A stretch of 64,000 nucleotides of DNA from JALYRV01 sp036675475 (GTDB lineage: Bacteria; Acidobacteriota; Vicinamibacteria; Vicinamibacterales; SCN-69-37): contig JAKFEY010000020.1 of NCBI GenBank assembly GCA_036675475.1, forward strand, positions 22,915 through 86,914, read 5' to 3'. Under the pieces are notes generated by a model that saw only the letters and a program-made list of their open reading frames with translations, ran no database searches and was not told where the DNA came from. The position numbers were made by a program, and so were the translations under genes. Shown piece by piece: positions 14,776 through 23,123 of this stretch. Numbering within the stretch: the stretch's first letter is position 1; the number at the start of each line of letters is the position of its first letter.

Positions 14776-16608
14776 CTATCGCACCGACAGGCGGAACGCC
14801 GCCATCTCCTGGCCGTTGCGCACGAGCAACAGGTCGCCTGTCACCACCGGATGGTTCCAGGTCTTGCCCTCGAGCGCGGGCACTTTCGCGATTTCGGTGA
14901 ACTTGTCGGGCGTGGCGCTCACGAGCACGAGCTCGCCGTCCTCCGAAAGCACGAGCAGCAGATCCTGATCGGGCAGCAGCACCATCTGGCCGTTGCCGTA
15001 CCGTCCGCCCTTCCACTTGCGCTTGCCGTCGGAGAGGTCGATGCTCGCCAGGATGTTGCCGTCGAAGCCGTACGCGTGGCCTTCGTGTACGACGTAGTCA
15101 TTGAAGTACGGTTTCAAGCCGTTCGACGTCCAGCGATCCTCGACCATCCACTTGCCGTCGCGCTGTTTTGGCGCGATGCGCTGCATGTTGTTGCCGCCCG
15201 TCATGCCATTGCCGCTGACGAGCAGGCTGCCGTCAGGCATGATGGCCGGCTGCACGATCGCGCTGCCGTCCAGGGTCCGGCGCCAGAGTTCGGTACCGTC
15301 ATCCGGGTTGACTCCTACGGCGCCGCCCGCACTCAGGAACACGACCTGTGTGACGCCGTCGATGGTCATCAGATGCGGCGAGCTGTAGCCGCCGCCCGTC
15401 GACGCCATCATCCAGCGCAGCGTGCCGGTGCCGCGCTCATACGCCGCAAGCGCGCCCGAGGCCGCGACGATGACGAGATCGCCGGTCACCAGGGGCGATG
15501 CCGCGAAGCCCCATCCCGGCGTTTCCACCTTGGTGTCGGCCGACACGTTGCGCGTCCAGATCACCGCGCCCGTACGGGCATTGAGGGCGTTCACGATGCC
15601 GGTGGCGCCGAGGGAGTAGAGGCGTCCGCCGCTCAGCGTGGGCGTGGCGCGCGGGCCGGCGCCGCCATTCGATTCGTAGAACCGCACCGGATCGCCATGG
15701 CGCCACACGGCCTCGCCGGTCGACACTTTGTAGCAGGACACGATCTCCTGCTCGCCACGCTGTTCCTGCGTGTAGAGCAGATCGCCCTGCACCGCGAATG
15801 ACGACCAGCCAGGTCCGATCGGCTTGCGCCACACCGCCGCAGGCGGCGACGCCGTCCAGTCGCTCGCGATGCGCAGGCCGGGAATGGCGCCGTTGCGGAG
15901 CGGGCCGCGGAAGCCAGGCCAGGCGGCGGGTTCGAGAGGTTCGAGGGGTTCGAGGGGTTCGACAGGTTCGGATTCGGGTTCGGCAGGTTCGCCGGGTTCC
16001 GCAGGTTCGCCGGGTTCCGCAGGTTCCGGCACGCCGGGGCGATCGACTGGTGTCGGTTCGATGCGCGCGGCGGTGGGCGGCGCGGGTAGCGTCTCGTGCT
16101 GTGTCTGGGCCAGCAGGCGCTGTTCGGGCGTCGGGGTCCAGCGCAGGTGGAAGTCGGAGCCGAGCAGGTTGTTGGCGACGCCGCCGGTGCGCAGCAGCGT
16201 CCACAGGCCGGCGCCGATGATCACGGCGGCGGCGACGACGACGCGTCGCGCGGTTGCCGGCATGCGGCGCGCGGCGACGACGCCGAGGACGAGCGCGAGG
16301 GCGGCGCTCGAGGGGCCGTACATCACGAAGAGCATGCCCATGCCGCCGCCGGCAATCGATACGTGCAGCAGCGGGTACGTCGCAGCGAGCGCCGCGGTCA
16401 GGAGTACGAAGATGCCGAGCCGCTCTTTTCCAGGCGCGCGGCTCAGGAACAGCCACCACACGAGGATCGCGAGCGTCGCGACCATCGACGCCATCAGGCC
16501 TGCCAGTGCGAGGTCGGGCAGTACGGCCGGCAGTACGAGACGGCCAATGACGAGCACGGCCGCGGCGGCAACGCCCGGCCAGAGTCGGAGCGGCTTTTCA
16601 GTTGTCAC
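14776..16608 (-). CDS. Membrane-anchored PQQ-type beta-propeller protein
   Basis: About 610 residues. The N-terminal 150 residues hold four or more membrane segments (LWPGVAAAAVLVIGRLVL, LAGLMASMVATLAILVWWLF, IFVLLTAALAATYPLL, ALALVLGVVAARR, VVVAAAVIIGAGLWTLL). A proline/glutamate repeat linker follows (about 215-250), and then a PQQ-like propeller that starts WPGFRGPLRNG and has blades such as LLYTQEQRGEQEIVSCYKVS, TGEAVWRH and RLYSLGATGIVNALNA. The WPGFRGP start is typical of outer-membrane-assembly-like propellers in Acidobacteria and Planctomycetes. I do not see the residues needed to call it a dehydrogenase. A GTG at 16608 was chosen because it begins just before the first membrane helix; in-frame codons extend to 16689. 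Function unknown. Confidence 0.75.
   Translation of the reverse strand: MTTEKPLRLWPGVAAAAVLVIGRLVLPAVLPDLALAGLMASMVATLAILVWWLFLSRAPGKERLGIFVLLTAALAATYPLLHVSIAGGGMGMLFVMYGPSSAALALVLGVVAARRMPATARRVVVAAAVIIGAGLWTLLRTGGVANNLLGSDFHLRWTPTPEQRLLAQTQHETLPAPPTAARIEPTPVDRPGVPEPAEPGEPAEPGEPAEPESEPVEPLEPLEPLEPAAWPGFRGPLRNGAIPGLRIASDWTASPPAAVWRKPIGPGWSSFAVQGDLLYTQEQRGEQEIVSCYKVSTGEAVWRHGDPVRFYESNGGAGPRATPTLSGGRLYSLGATGIVNALNARTGAVIWTRNVSADTKVETPGWGFAASPLVTGDLVIVAASGALAAYERGTGTLRWMMASTGGGYSSPHLMTIDGVTQVVFLSAGGAVGVNPDDGTELWRRTLDGSAIVQPAIMPDGSLLVSGNGMTGGNNMQRIAPKQRDGKWMVEDRWTSNGLKPYFNDYVVHEGHAYGFDGNILASIDLSDGKRKWKGGRYGNGQMVLLPDQDLLLVLSEDGELVLVSATPDKFTEIAKVPALEGKTWNHPVVTGDLLLVRNGQEMAAFRLSVR
15929..16029. repeat. 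9-base tandem repeat coding an EP-rich linker
   Basis: On the plus strand units of GGTTCGAGG, GGTTCGCCG and GGTTCCGCA follow one another for about 100 bases. In the minus-strand gene this encodes a Glu-Pro spacer with units EPL and EPAEPG between the membrane domain and the propeller. Nearly identical 9-mers point to recent slippage growth. Confidence 0.85.
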
Positions 16609-16730
16609 AGGTGTTCCGCTTAGACGGCCGCCGGCATCCGCGGGTTCCACTTGCATCAGCCTGGCGGCAGGCGTAGTCTCTGCGCACACTCCCCACGGAC
16701 ACCTTTAACCCTTCGCAAAGGGAGGTCTTC

Positions 16731-17807
16731 GTGCGCCTCGATTCCGCCCGGGATCTGAAGCGGGAGCTGCTCGATCGCATCGTCAATCCCATTGCCATGC
16801 GCACGGCTGAAGTGCGGACGGCCGGCGCGCGCGCGCTCCGCTCCGCCGCGCCGCCGCTCGACGGCGAGGACGCGTCGTTCGAGGGCATGGGGGCGCACAC
16901 GCTGGCGACCATTCCCGACATTCAACGCACGCTCGCGCTGGGTGTGGCGCCGTTCCGCCGCGAGTATCGCCTTGCCATTCGGCTGCAGAGGCCCGCCCTG
17001 CGCGACAGCGCGCTCGTCACGCACCTGATGCAGCAGGCGCGCGGCGAAGTCGACGTGCGGCTCGTCGGCCGCATCGACAAACGTGCCGCGGCCGCTTCGC
17101 CGCCGTGGTACCGGCGGAACACGCGGCCGCTGCTGATTGGCGCATCGGTCGGGCACGGCATGGTGACGGCCGGCACGATCGGCGCGTTCGTGCGGCGCGA
17201 CGGCGCGACGTGCGTGCTGTCGAACAATCACGTGCTCGCGAATGAGGATCGCGCCTCGGCCGGCGACGCCATCCTGCAGCGCGCCAGGTTCGATGGCGGC
17301 AGGATGAGAACCGACGCAATCGCGCGGCTCGGCGCCACCGTGCGGCTCAAGCGCCGCGCCGCCAACGAGGTGGACGCCGCGCTGGCGGTGCTGAAAGACG
17401 GCGCGCGGTATGACGCGCGGCGGCTTCGCGCCATCGTGGGCGGACACGATCGCCGCCTGAACGGCCTCGGGCCCGAGTTCATCGACGAGGGATCGATCGT
17501 CTACAAGATCGGCCGCACGACGGGCGCCACGAAAGGGCGCGTCACGGCGTTCGATCTCGACAACGTGGTGGTCAACTACGAGATCGGCAACCTGCGGTTC
17601 GACGGGCAGATCGAGATCGAAGGCATCGGCGCGCAGCCGTTCAGCGACGGCGGCGACAGCGGCGCGCTCATCGTCAACAGCCGGATGCAGGCGGTGGCGC
17701 TCCTGTTTGCGGGCAGCGATACGGGCGGGCGGCGCGGCGGCGGGCTGACGTTTGCCAACCCGATCCACCGCGTGCTGGCCGATCTCGGGGCGGCGCTCTT
17801 GTCGTAG
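16731..17807 (+). CDS. Trypsin-like serine protease without signal peptide
   Basis: A 358-residue protease with a chymotrypsin fold (S1-like). The triad is visible: His167 in CVLSNNHVLA, Asp215 in NEVDAALAVL and Ser310 in SDGGDSGALIV. GSIVYKIGRTTGATKGRVT near 255-271 is a family signature shared with NAL1-type and related intracellular proteases. There is no signal peptide, so it should act in the cytoplasm. The N-terminal extension has a domain at about 68-118 (LALGVAPFRREYRLAIRLQ to DVRLVGRIDKR). The following gene encodes a stand-alone protein with the same pattern. GTG start at 16731 is preceded by AAGGGAGG. It is the first gene of a same-strand run with gaps of 29 and 36 bases. Confidence 0.87.
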   Translation: MRLDSARDLKRELLDRIVNPIAMRTAEVRTAGARALRSAAPPLDGEDASFEGMGAHTLATIPDIQRTLALGVAPFRREYRLAIRLQRPALRDSALVTHLMQQARGEVDVRLVGRIDKRAAAASPPWYRRNTRPLLIGASVGHGMVTAGTIGAFVRRDGATCVLSNNHVLANEDRASAGDAILQRARFDGGRMRTDAIARLGATVRLKRRAANEVDAALAVLKDGARYDARRLRAIVGGHDRRLNGLGPEFIDEGSIVYKIGRTTGATKGRVTAFDLDNVVVNYEIGNLRFDGQIEIEGIGAQPFSDGGDSGALIVNSRMQAVALLFAGSDTGGRRGGGLTFANPIHRVLADLGAALLS

Positions 17808-17836
17808 ATCGCGATCGAGGCGATCATGAGGCCGTC

Positions 17837-18058
17837 ATGCCTCAGGTGTCACTCGCGCGGGCGCAGGCGGCCAAGAAAGCGGCCGTGAAGCGCTTCGGCG
17901 GCCTCGCGCCGGTCACCGGTGTCGGGATCACACGCGTCGACGGCGCGTATGCCGTGAAGGTGAATCTGAGCGAGCCGGTCGAGCGCGGCACCCTGCCGTC
18001 GAGCATCGACGGCGTGCGGCTGTGCGTTGAAGTGATCGGCCGCATCCGCAAACGGTAG
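17837..18058 (+). CDS. 73-residue protein resembling the protease's N-terminal domain
   Basis: A small protein with a basic helical N-terminus (LARAQAAKKAAVKRF) and a compact beta-rich end. Residues 28-73 (TGVGITRVDGAYAVKVNLSE ... CVEVIGRIRKR) line up with residues 68-118 of the protease just upstream (LALGVAPFRREYRLAIRLQ ... DVRLVGRIDKR). Both have GV, a Y-x-hydrophobic-x-hydrophobic-x-L strand and a final VIGRIxKR/LVGRIDKR strand. No signal peptide. I infer a trans-acting copy of the protease prodomain that could chaperone or inhibit the protease. The gap to the protease stop is 29 bases; the one to the SGNH hydrolase is 36. Confidence 0.72.
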   Translation: MPQVSLARAQAAKKAAVKRFGGLAPVTGVGITRVDGAYAVKVNLSEPVERGTLPSSIDGVRLCVEVIGRIRKR

Positions 18059-18065
18059 CGGGTAG

Positions 18066-18085
18066 CGCAGGCCTTTCGGCCTGCG
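18066..18085 (+). promoter_or_regulatory. Start-proximal hairpin before SGNH hydrolase gene
   Basis: CGCAGGCC-TTTC-GGCCTGCG is a perfect 8-base stem with a 4-base loop. It ends directly before the ribosome-binding site GGAGG and the ATG at 18095, and lacks a T-tract. It could be a processing or translation-control element, or a dispersed palindromic unit, rather than a terminator. Confidence 0.6.
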
Positions 18086-18094
18086 GGAGGCTGC

Positions 18095-19039
18095 ATGACA
18101 CGACCATCAAACCGCAAGTCCGCAGTCGCCGGCGAACAGCTCGCGCGCAAGGTGGCGCGCGTGCGCAAGGCCGCGCTGCGCCGCCGCGCTGAGGCCATCA
18201 CCGCCGCTCCGCGCCGCGCGCGCGCGCGCGACGCAGTGATCGATCCGCGCTTCATCCGCGCCGCCGGCACCAAAGGCGTCGCGACGCTCGTGGCCGAAGG
18301 CGACTCCTGGTTCGACTATCTCTGGTACGACGTGCTCGACATGCTCGAGAGCGAGCATGGCTACGACGTGGAGTCCGTGGCGGGCAAAGGCGATCGCATC
18401 GAGGACATGGCCTATGGCGGCGGCCAGCTGGCGAACTTCAGGAAGGTGCTCGAGAAGCTGCTGCGGCGCGAAGAGCTGCCGAAGGCGGTGCTGCTGTCGG
18501 GCGGCGGCAACGACATCGCGGGCACGGAGTTCGCGATGCTGCTCGACCATGCCGCCTCGGCCGCGCCGGGGTTCAACGACGACGTCATCCGCGGCGTGAT
18601 CGACGTGCGCATCCGCAACGCGTATGTCGCGATCCTCGCGGCCGTGACGGAGCTGTGCCAATCGACAACTGGGCACACCATTCCGATTCTCGTGCACGGT
18701 TACGACCGGCCGGTGCCCGACGGGCGCGGGTTCGCGGGCGGATGGCCGTTCCCCGGTCCGTGGCTGCGTCCCGGCTTTCACGAGAAGGGCTACATGACGC
18801 TCGGCCGCAACACGCAGATGATCGGATCGCTGATCGACCGCTTCAACACAATGCTGAGGCGCGTCGCCGCCGACGCGCGCTTTCCGCACGTGCGCTACGT
18901 GGATCTTCGCGGCACGCTGTCGCGCGGCGAGGCCTACGCCGACTGGTGGGGCAACGAGCTGCATCCAACCGCCCGCGGATTTCGCGCGGTTGCGAAGAAA
19001 TTCGCGGATGAGTTGGCGCGGAACGCCCGGCGCGGTTGA
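18095..19039 (+). CDS. SGNH/GDSL hydrolase
   Basis: A 314-residue hydrolase with the SGNH pattern: block I EGDSWFDYLWYD with nucleophile Ser71, a glycine in block II around GKGDRIEDM, block III GGGND with Asn139, and block V NELHPTARGF with catalytic His290 (the aspartate position is replaced by NEL). These enzymes cleave esters or acetyl groups on lipids, sugars or proteins. The first 60 residues are strongly basic (RKVARVRKAALRRRAEA) and could bind nucleic acid or membrane; no signal peptide is present, which is unusual for esterases of this class and fits with the intracellular protease pair upstream. A perfect hairpin precedes the ribosome-binding site. Confidence 0.82.
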   Translation: MTRPSNRKSAVAGEQLARKVARVRKAALRRRAEAITAAPRRARARDAVIDPRFIRAAGTKGVATLVAEGDSWFDYLWYDVLDMLESEHGYDVESVAGKGDRIEDMAYGGGQLANFRKVLEKLLRREELPKAVLLSGGGNDIAGTEFAMLLDHAASAAPGFNDDVIRGVIDVRIRNAYVAILAAVTELCQSTTGHTIPILVHGYDRPVPDGRGFAGGWPFPGPWLRPGFHEKGYMTLGRNTQMIGSLIDRFNTMLRRVAADARFPHVRYVDLRGTLSRGEAYADWWGNELHPTARGFRAVAKKFADELARNARRG

Positions 19040-19057
19040 TGCATCCAACGGGATGGA

Positions 19058-21271
19058 ATGAACGCGCTCATTCGCCCTGACACGCTGTATGCGTGGTGCG
19101 GGCCGTCGCTGCTGATTGTGACGGCGCGGGGCGAGTGCAGCCATGGCTTCACCGGGTTCTATCATCGCGAAGCGCGGCACCTGCGCACGTGGCGGCTCGA
19201 GATTGACGGCGAGCCGCCGTGGCTGTGTGAAGCCGCGGCGGTGTCACCCGACACGCTCGACTTCGCGTACACGTATCCCGAGATTGCGGAATACGGCGGC
19301 GGCGGCACCGGTCAGTCGGGCGACACCGAGCCCGAGAACGCGCGCGGCGTGCCGCAGCGCGCGCTGGATCTGCGCGTGCGCTACCGCGTCGAGCCGCTCG
19401 GACTCGCGATCACCGCAACCGTCGCCAATCGCAGCCGCCGGTCCCTGCAGTTCGAGATCGGCTGGGTGTTCGACGCGGACTTCGCCGACATCCAGGAAGC
19501 GCAGGGCGGCGCGCGCCGCCAGCACGCCGACACGCGCATCGACACGTCGCCCGACCGCGTCACCCTTTCGTATCTTCACGATCAGCTGCCGTATCGAACG
19601 GCGATTAGCTGCTCCGGCGGATGGCAGACGACTGACGATCGCGTCACGTCGCGCCTCGATCTCGCGCCGGGCGCATCGCTCGACATTGCTCTCACCGTCA
19701 TCCCCGCCCCGGCCGATCGCGCGCCGCTCACGCGCGCCGACAGCGATGCCCGCGCCGCGCACGTGCGCGCGTGGCTCGACAGCTTCACGCATATCACCGC
19801 GCCCGGCAATCGCCTGTTCGAGCGCGTGCTCGCCGGCAACGTGGGCGACGTCGCGTCGTTTCCGGCGCTCGACGGCGAGCGCGACGAGTGGCTCGCGCTG
19901 CAGGCCGGCATGCCGCTGTATCCCGCACTGTTCGGCCGCGACGCCATTACCGCCGGCTGGCAGGCCGCCTGCCTCGACCAGGGCGCCTCGCTCGACGCCG
20001 CCCTCACGCGCCTCGGCCGCCTGCAGACCACGCGCGACAGCGACTGGCGCGACGAGGAGCCCGGGCGCATTCCCTATCAGGTGCGCAGCGGCCCGCTCGC
20101 GCTGCTCGAGCTCAATCCCTACGCCGCCTACTACGCCGACTTCGCCAGCCCGCTGATGTTCGTCATCGCGCTCGCGAATCTCCACGCCTGGACCGGCGAC
20201 ACCGCATGCCTCGACCGTCACTGGGACACGGCGCGCCGCATTCTCGACTGGGCCGCGGAGCGCGGCGACGCCGACGGCGACGGCTATCTCGAATACCGCA
20301 CGCGGTCGCGCGAAGGCACGAAGAACCAGGGATGGAAGGACAGCGGCGACGCCGTCGTGTATGACGATGGGTCGCCGGTGCCGGCACCGATTGCCACGTG
20401 CGAGCTGCAGGGCTATTGGTACGCGGCGCAGCAACTGTTCGGCGGACTGAACTGGGCGCGCGGCGCGCACGGCGACGCGCGCGCGTGGATGGCGTCGGCC
20501 GCCGATCTGAAGGCGCGATTCAATCGCGACTGGTGGGTCGAGTCCGAATCGTTCTTCGCGCTGGCGATGGATCCTGACAAGCGGCTGGTCGCCGCGCCGG
20601 GCTCGAACGTCGGGCACTGCCTCGCGGCCGGCATCATCGACGCCGATCATCTCGAGCGCGTCGTCGGCCGGCTCTTCGCGCCCGACCTGTTCAGCGGGTG
20701 GGGCGTCAGGACGCTGTCCGCCGATCATCCGTACTACAACCCGGTCAGCTATCACCGCGGCACGGTGTGGGCGGTGGAGCAGGCCACCATCCTGTTCGGG
20801 CTGCGGCGCTTCGGCTTCGACGCGCGCGTGCACGATCTCGCCGGCGCGATGTTCGAGCTGGCGCAGCTCTATCCCGAGTACCGCATTCCCGAGTGCGTCG
20901 GCGGCTATCCGCGCGCGGAGCATCCGACGCCGGGCGCGTACCCGCAGGCCAACACGCCGCAGCTGTGGAACGCGTCGGCGTTTCCGCTGATGGTGCAGAC
21001 CCTGCTGGGCCTGCTGCCGCTCGCCCCCTACGGGCTGCTCGTGCTGGATCCGTCGCTGCCGGAATGGCTGCCCGAGATCGTGGTGCGGGATCTGCGCGTG
21101 GGCGCCGCGCGCGTGTCCCTGCGCTGCTGGCGCGACGCGGCCGGCCAGTCGCACTTCGAGGTGTTGCAGAAGCACGGCACCCTGCGGGTCGTCCGCCAGC
21201 CGCCGCCGGAGTCGCTGTTTGCGGGCGCGGGCGCGCGTCTCGGCGGCCTCGTCGAAACCGTGCTTGGGTAA
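19058..21271 (+). CDS. Glycogen-debranching-type amylo-alpha-1,6-glucosidase
   Basis: A 737-residue protein with an N-terminal glycogen-debranching domain (about 1-230, including FTGFYHREARHLRTWRLEID) and a C-terminal (alpha/alpha)6 catalytic domain (about 250-690). Landmarks are PLYPALFGRDAITAGWQA near 290, where the arginine-aspartate pair is conserved, GYLEYRTRSREGTKNQGWKD near 405, WGVRTLSADHPYYNPVSYHR near 545, and NTPQLWNASAFPLMVQTLLG near 640. Such proteins remove alpha-1,6 branch sugars, and bacterial relatives act on trehalose, sucrose-type or other oligosaccharides. The start follows GGGATGGA, 18 bases after the SGNH gene, so it is in the same run. The SDR gene follows after 18 bases. 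Confidence 0.85.
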   Translation: MNALIRPDTLYAWCGPSLLIVTARGECSHGFTGFYHREARHLRTWRLEIDGEPPWLCEAAAVSPDTLDFAYTYPEIAEYGGGGTGQSGDTEPENARGVPQRALDLRVRYRVEPLGLAITATVANRSRRSLQFEIGWVFDADFADIQEAQGGARRQHADTRIDTSPDRVTLSYLHDQLPYRTAISCSGGWQTTDDRVTSRLDLAPGASLDIALTVIPAPADRAPLTRADSDARAAHVRAWLDSFTHITAPGNRLFERVLAGNVGDVASFPALDGERDEWLALQAGMPLYPALFGRDAITAGWQAACLDQGASLDAALTRLGRLQTTRDSDWRDEEPGRIPYQVRSGPLALLELNPYAAYYADFASPLMFVIALANLHAWTGDTACLDRHWDTARRILDWAAERGDADGDGYLEYRTRSREGTKNQGWKDSGDAVVYDDGSPVPAPIATCELQGYWYAAQQLFGGLNWARGAHGDARAWMASAADLKARFNRDWWVESESFFALAMDPDKRLVAAPGSNVGHCLAAGIIDADHLERVVGRLFAPDLFSGWGVRTLSADHPYYNPVSYHRGTVWAVEQATILFGLRRFGFDARVHDLAGAMFELAQLYPEYRIPECVGGYPRAEHPTPGAYPQANTPQLWNASAFPLMVQTLLGLLPLAPYGLLVLDPSLPEWLPEIVVRDLRVGAARVSLRCWRDAAGQSHFEVLQKHGTLRVVRQPPPESLFAGAGARLGGLVETVLG

Positions 21272-21289
21272 TCGTCAAGGAGGAGAGTC

Positions 21290-22306
21290 ATGAGATTTCC
21301 CCTGAAGCCGCTGCGCGATCAGGTGATGGTGATCACCGGCGCGTCGAGCGGCATCGGCCTGGTCACGGCGAAAATGGCCGCGCGCCGCGGCGCGCGCGTG
21401 GTGCTGGCGGCCCGCAACGCACAGGCGCTGCGGCACGCGACGGGCGAGATTCGCGAGGCCGGCGGGCGCGCGGAACATGTCGCCGCCGACGTGGCCGATC
21501 CGCGCGAGATCGAGCGCATCGCCGAGGCGGCCGTTCAGGCCTTCGGCCGCATCGACACGTGGGTGAACAACGCCGCCGTGTCGATGTACGGCCGCATCAT
21601 GGATCTGCCGGTCGAAGACATGCGGCGGCAGATGGACGTCAACTACTGGGGCCAGGTCTACGGCTCGCGCGAAGCCGTGCGCCGCATGCAGCGTGACGGC
21701 GGCGCGCTCATCAACGTGGGCAGCGCGCTGTGTGACCGCGCCATCCCGCTGCAGGGCAACTACTGCGCCGCCAAGCACGCGCTGAAAGCGTTCACCGACG
21801 CGCTGCGCATGGAGCTCGAAGACGCGCAGGTGCCCGTCTCGGTCACGCTGGTCAAGCCGGCCAGCGTCGACACGCCGTTCTTCGAGAAAGCCCGCACCTA
21901 CCTCGGCGTCGAGCCGCAGCCGGTGCCTCCCGTCTACGCGCCCGAAGTGGTCGCCAACGTCATTCTGCACGCCGCGCAGCGTCCGCTCCGCGAGCTGATC
22001 GCCGGCGGCTCCGGCGCGAAACTCAGCGCCGCCCGCTTTGCGCCGCGCGCCGCCGATCTCTACATGGAGCGCTGGACGTTCGACTCGCAGGGCACCGACA
22101 TGCCGGCCAACGGCCGTCCCGACAACCTCTACGAACCCGTCGTCGACGATGGGGGAGAGCGCGGACGGAACTGGAACGGGCATACGCGCGAGAGCAGCGC
22201 GTATACGAGCGCGTTCCTGCATCCACGCGCGTCGATGACACTTGTCGCCGGCCTCGCGCTTGCCGCCGGCCTGGGGAGGCGCTATGCGCAGCACCGCGAG
22301 TTATAA
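21290..22306 (+). CDS. SDR family oxidoreductase with C-terminal membrane tail
   Basis: A short-chain dehydrogenase of 338 residues. TGASSGIG at 16-23 binds the NAD(P) dinucleotide, NNAAV near 93 stabilises the sheet, and Ser145, Tyr158 and Lys162 (YCAAK) form the active site. It is about 90 residues longer than a classical SDR, and ends in a hydrophobic segment MTLVAGLALAAGLGRR that may anchor it. Arg41 after the second strand favours NADP. The ATG follows AAGGAGGAG. Its last 23 bases overlap the start of the DUF2231-Rieske gene, and the substrate is unknown. Confidence 0.9.
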   Translation: MRFPLKPLRDQVMVITGASSGIGLVTAKMAARRGARVVLAARNAQALRHATGEIREAGGRAEHVAADVADPREIERIAEAAVQAFGRIDTWVNNAAVSMYGRIMDLPVEDMRRQMDVNYWGQVYGSREAVRRMQRDGGALINVGSALCDRAIPLQGNYCAAKHALKAFTDALRMELEDAQVPVSVTLVKPASVDTPFFEKARTYLGVEPQPVPPVYAPEVVANVILHAAQRPLRELIAGGSGAKLSAARFAPRAADLYMERWTFDSQGTDMPANGRPDNLYEPVVDDGGERGRNWNGHTRESSAYTSAFLHPRASMTLVAGLALAAGLGRRYAQHREL

Positions 22307-23078
22307 GGGGCATCCGCTTCATCCGGCGCTGATTCCGTTCCCGTTCGCGTTTCTGACGGGCGCGCTGCTGTTCGATGCCGCGGGCTGGATTCTCGGCGAG
22401 CCGTCGTTCACGGCCACGTCCCGCTATCTGACGTGGGCCGGCATTGCCGCGGGCCTGCTGGCGGCCGTGCCCGGCCTCATCGACTATCGCCGCACGGTGC
22501 CGCCCGACAGCTCCGCGAAGAAGCGCGCGCGGAAGCACGGGCTGCTGAATACGATCGCGCTCGTGCTGTTCGGCATCTCGCTGGCGCTGCGCGGCGGCGA
22601 CGCGTATCCGGTACCGGCCGCGCTCGTCTTTGAAGTGGCCGGGGCGGCGGCACTCGGCTACGCGGGCTGGCTCGGCGGCGTGCTGGTCAACCGCAACATG
22701 ATTGGCGTCGATCACCGCTACGCGAACGCCGGCAAATGGAAAGAGGCGGACGTCGACGCCGCCGGCGGCGTGATCGATGCGGCAACGGAAGACGAACTGC
22801 AGGAGGGGCAGATGAAGCTGCTGCACGCCGCGGGGCGCCGCATCGTGCTTGGGCGCACGTCGAAGGGCTATGTGGCGTTCGACGATCGCTGCACGCATCG
22901 CGGCGGATCGCTCGCGGGCGGCGTGCTCATCGGCAGCACGGTGCAGTGCCTGTGGCACGGCTCCCAGTTCGATGTCGAGTCGGGCGGCGTCAGGTGCGGG
23001 CCCGCGTCCGCGCCCATTCGGGCCTATCCGGTCGACGTGGAGAAGGGCCGCGTGCGCATCCAGCTCGGCCATTCCTAA
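22284..23078 (+). CDS. DUF2231 membrane domain fused to a Rieske [2Fe-2S] domain
   Basis: A 264-residue membrane redox protein. The first 140 residues are a DUF2231 domain with four membrane helices, starting with GHPLHPALIPFPFAFLTGALL, whose histidines could bind haem or metal. Residues 170-264 are a Rieske ferredoxin-like domain with Cys203-x-His205 and Cys222-x2-His225, spaced by 16 residues, the pattern for a 2Fe-2S cluster held by two Cys and two His. The arrangement suggests electron transfer at the membrane. The ATG at 22284 has GGGGAGG upstream and overlaps the SDR gene, so the SDR may be its partner. Confidence 0.85.
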   Translation: MRSTASYKGHPLHPALIPFPFAFLTGALLFDAAGWILGEPSFTATSRYLTWAGIAAGLLAAVPGLIDYRRTVPPDSSAKKRARKHGLLNTIALVLFGISLALRGGDAYPVPAALVFEVAGAAALGYAGWLGGVLVNRNMIGVDHRYANAGKWKEADVDAAGGVIDAATEDELQEGQMKLLHAAGRRIVLGRTSKGYVAFDDRCTHRGGSLAGGVLIGSTVQCLWHGSQFDVESGGVRCGPASAPIRAYPVDVEKGRVRIQLGHS

Positions 23079-23123
23079 GCCCGGCTGTGCGATCCGGTGT
23101 CTTTTGTGCATGGGCTCCCGGAG

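Noticed and set aside
15929..16029. Possible CRISPR array
   Set aside because: The units are 9 bases long, without unique spacers, and lie in frame in a coding linker.
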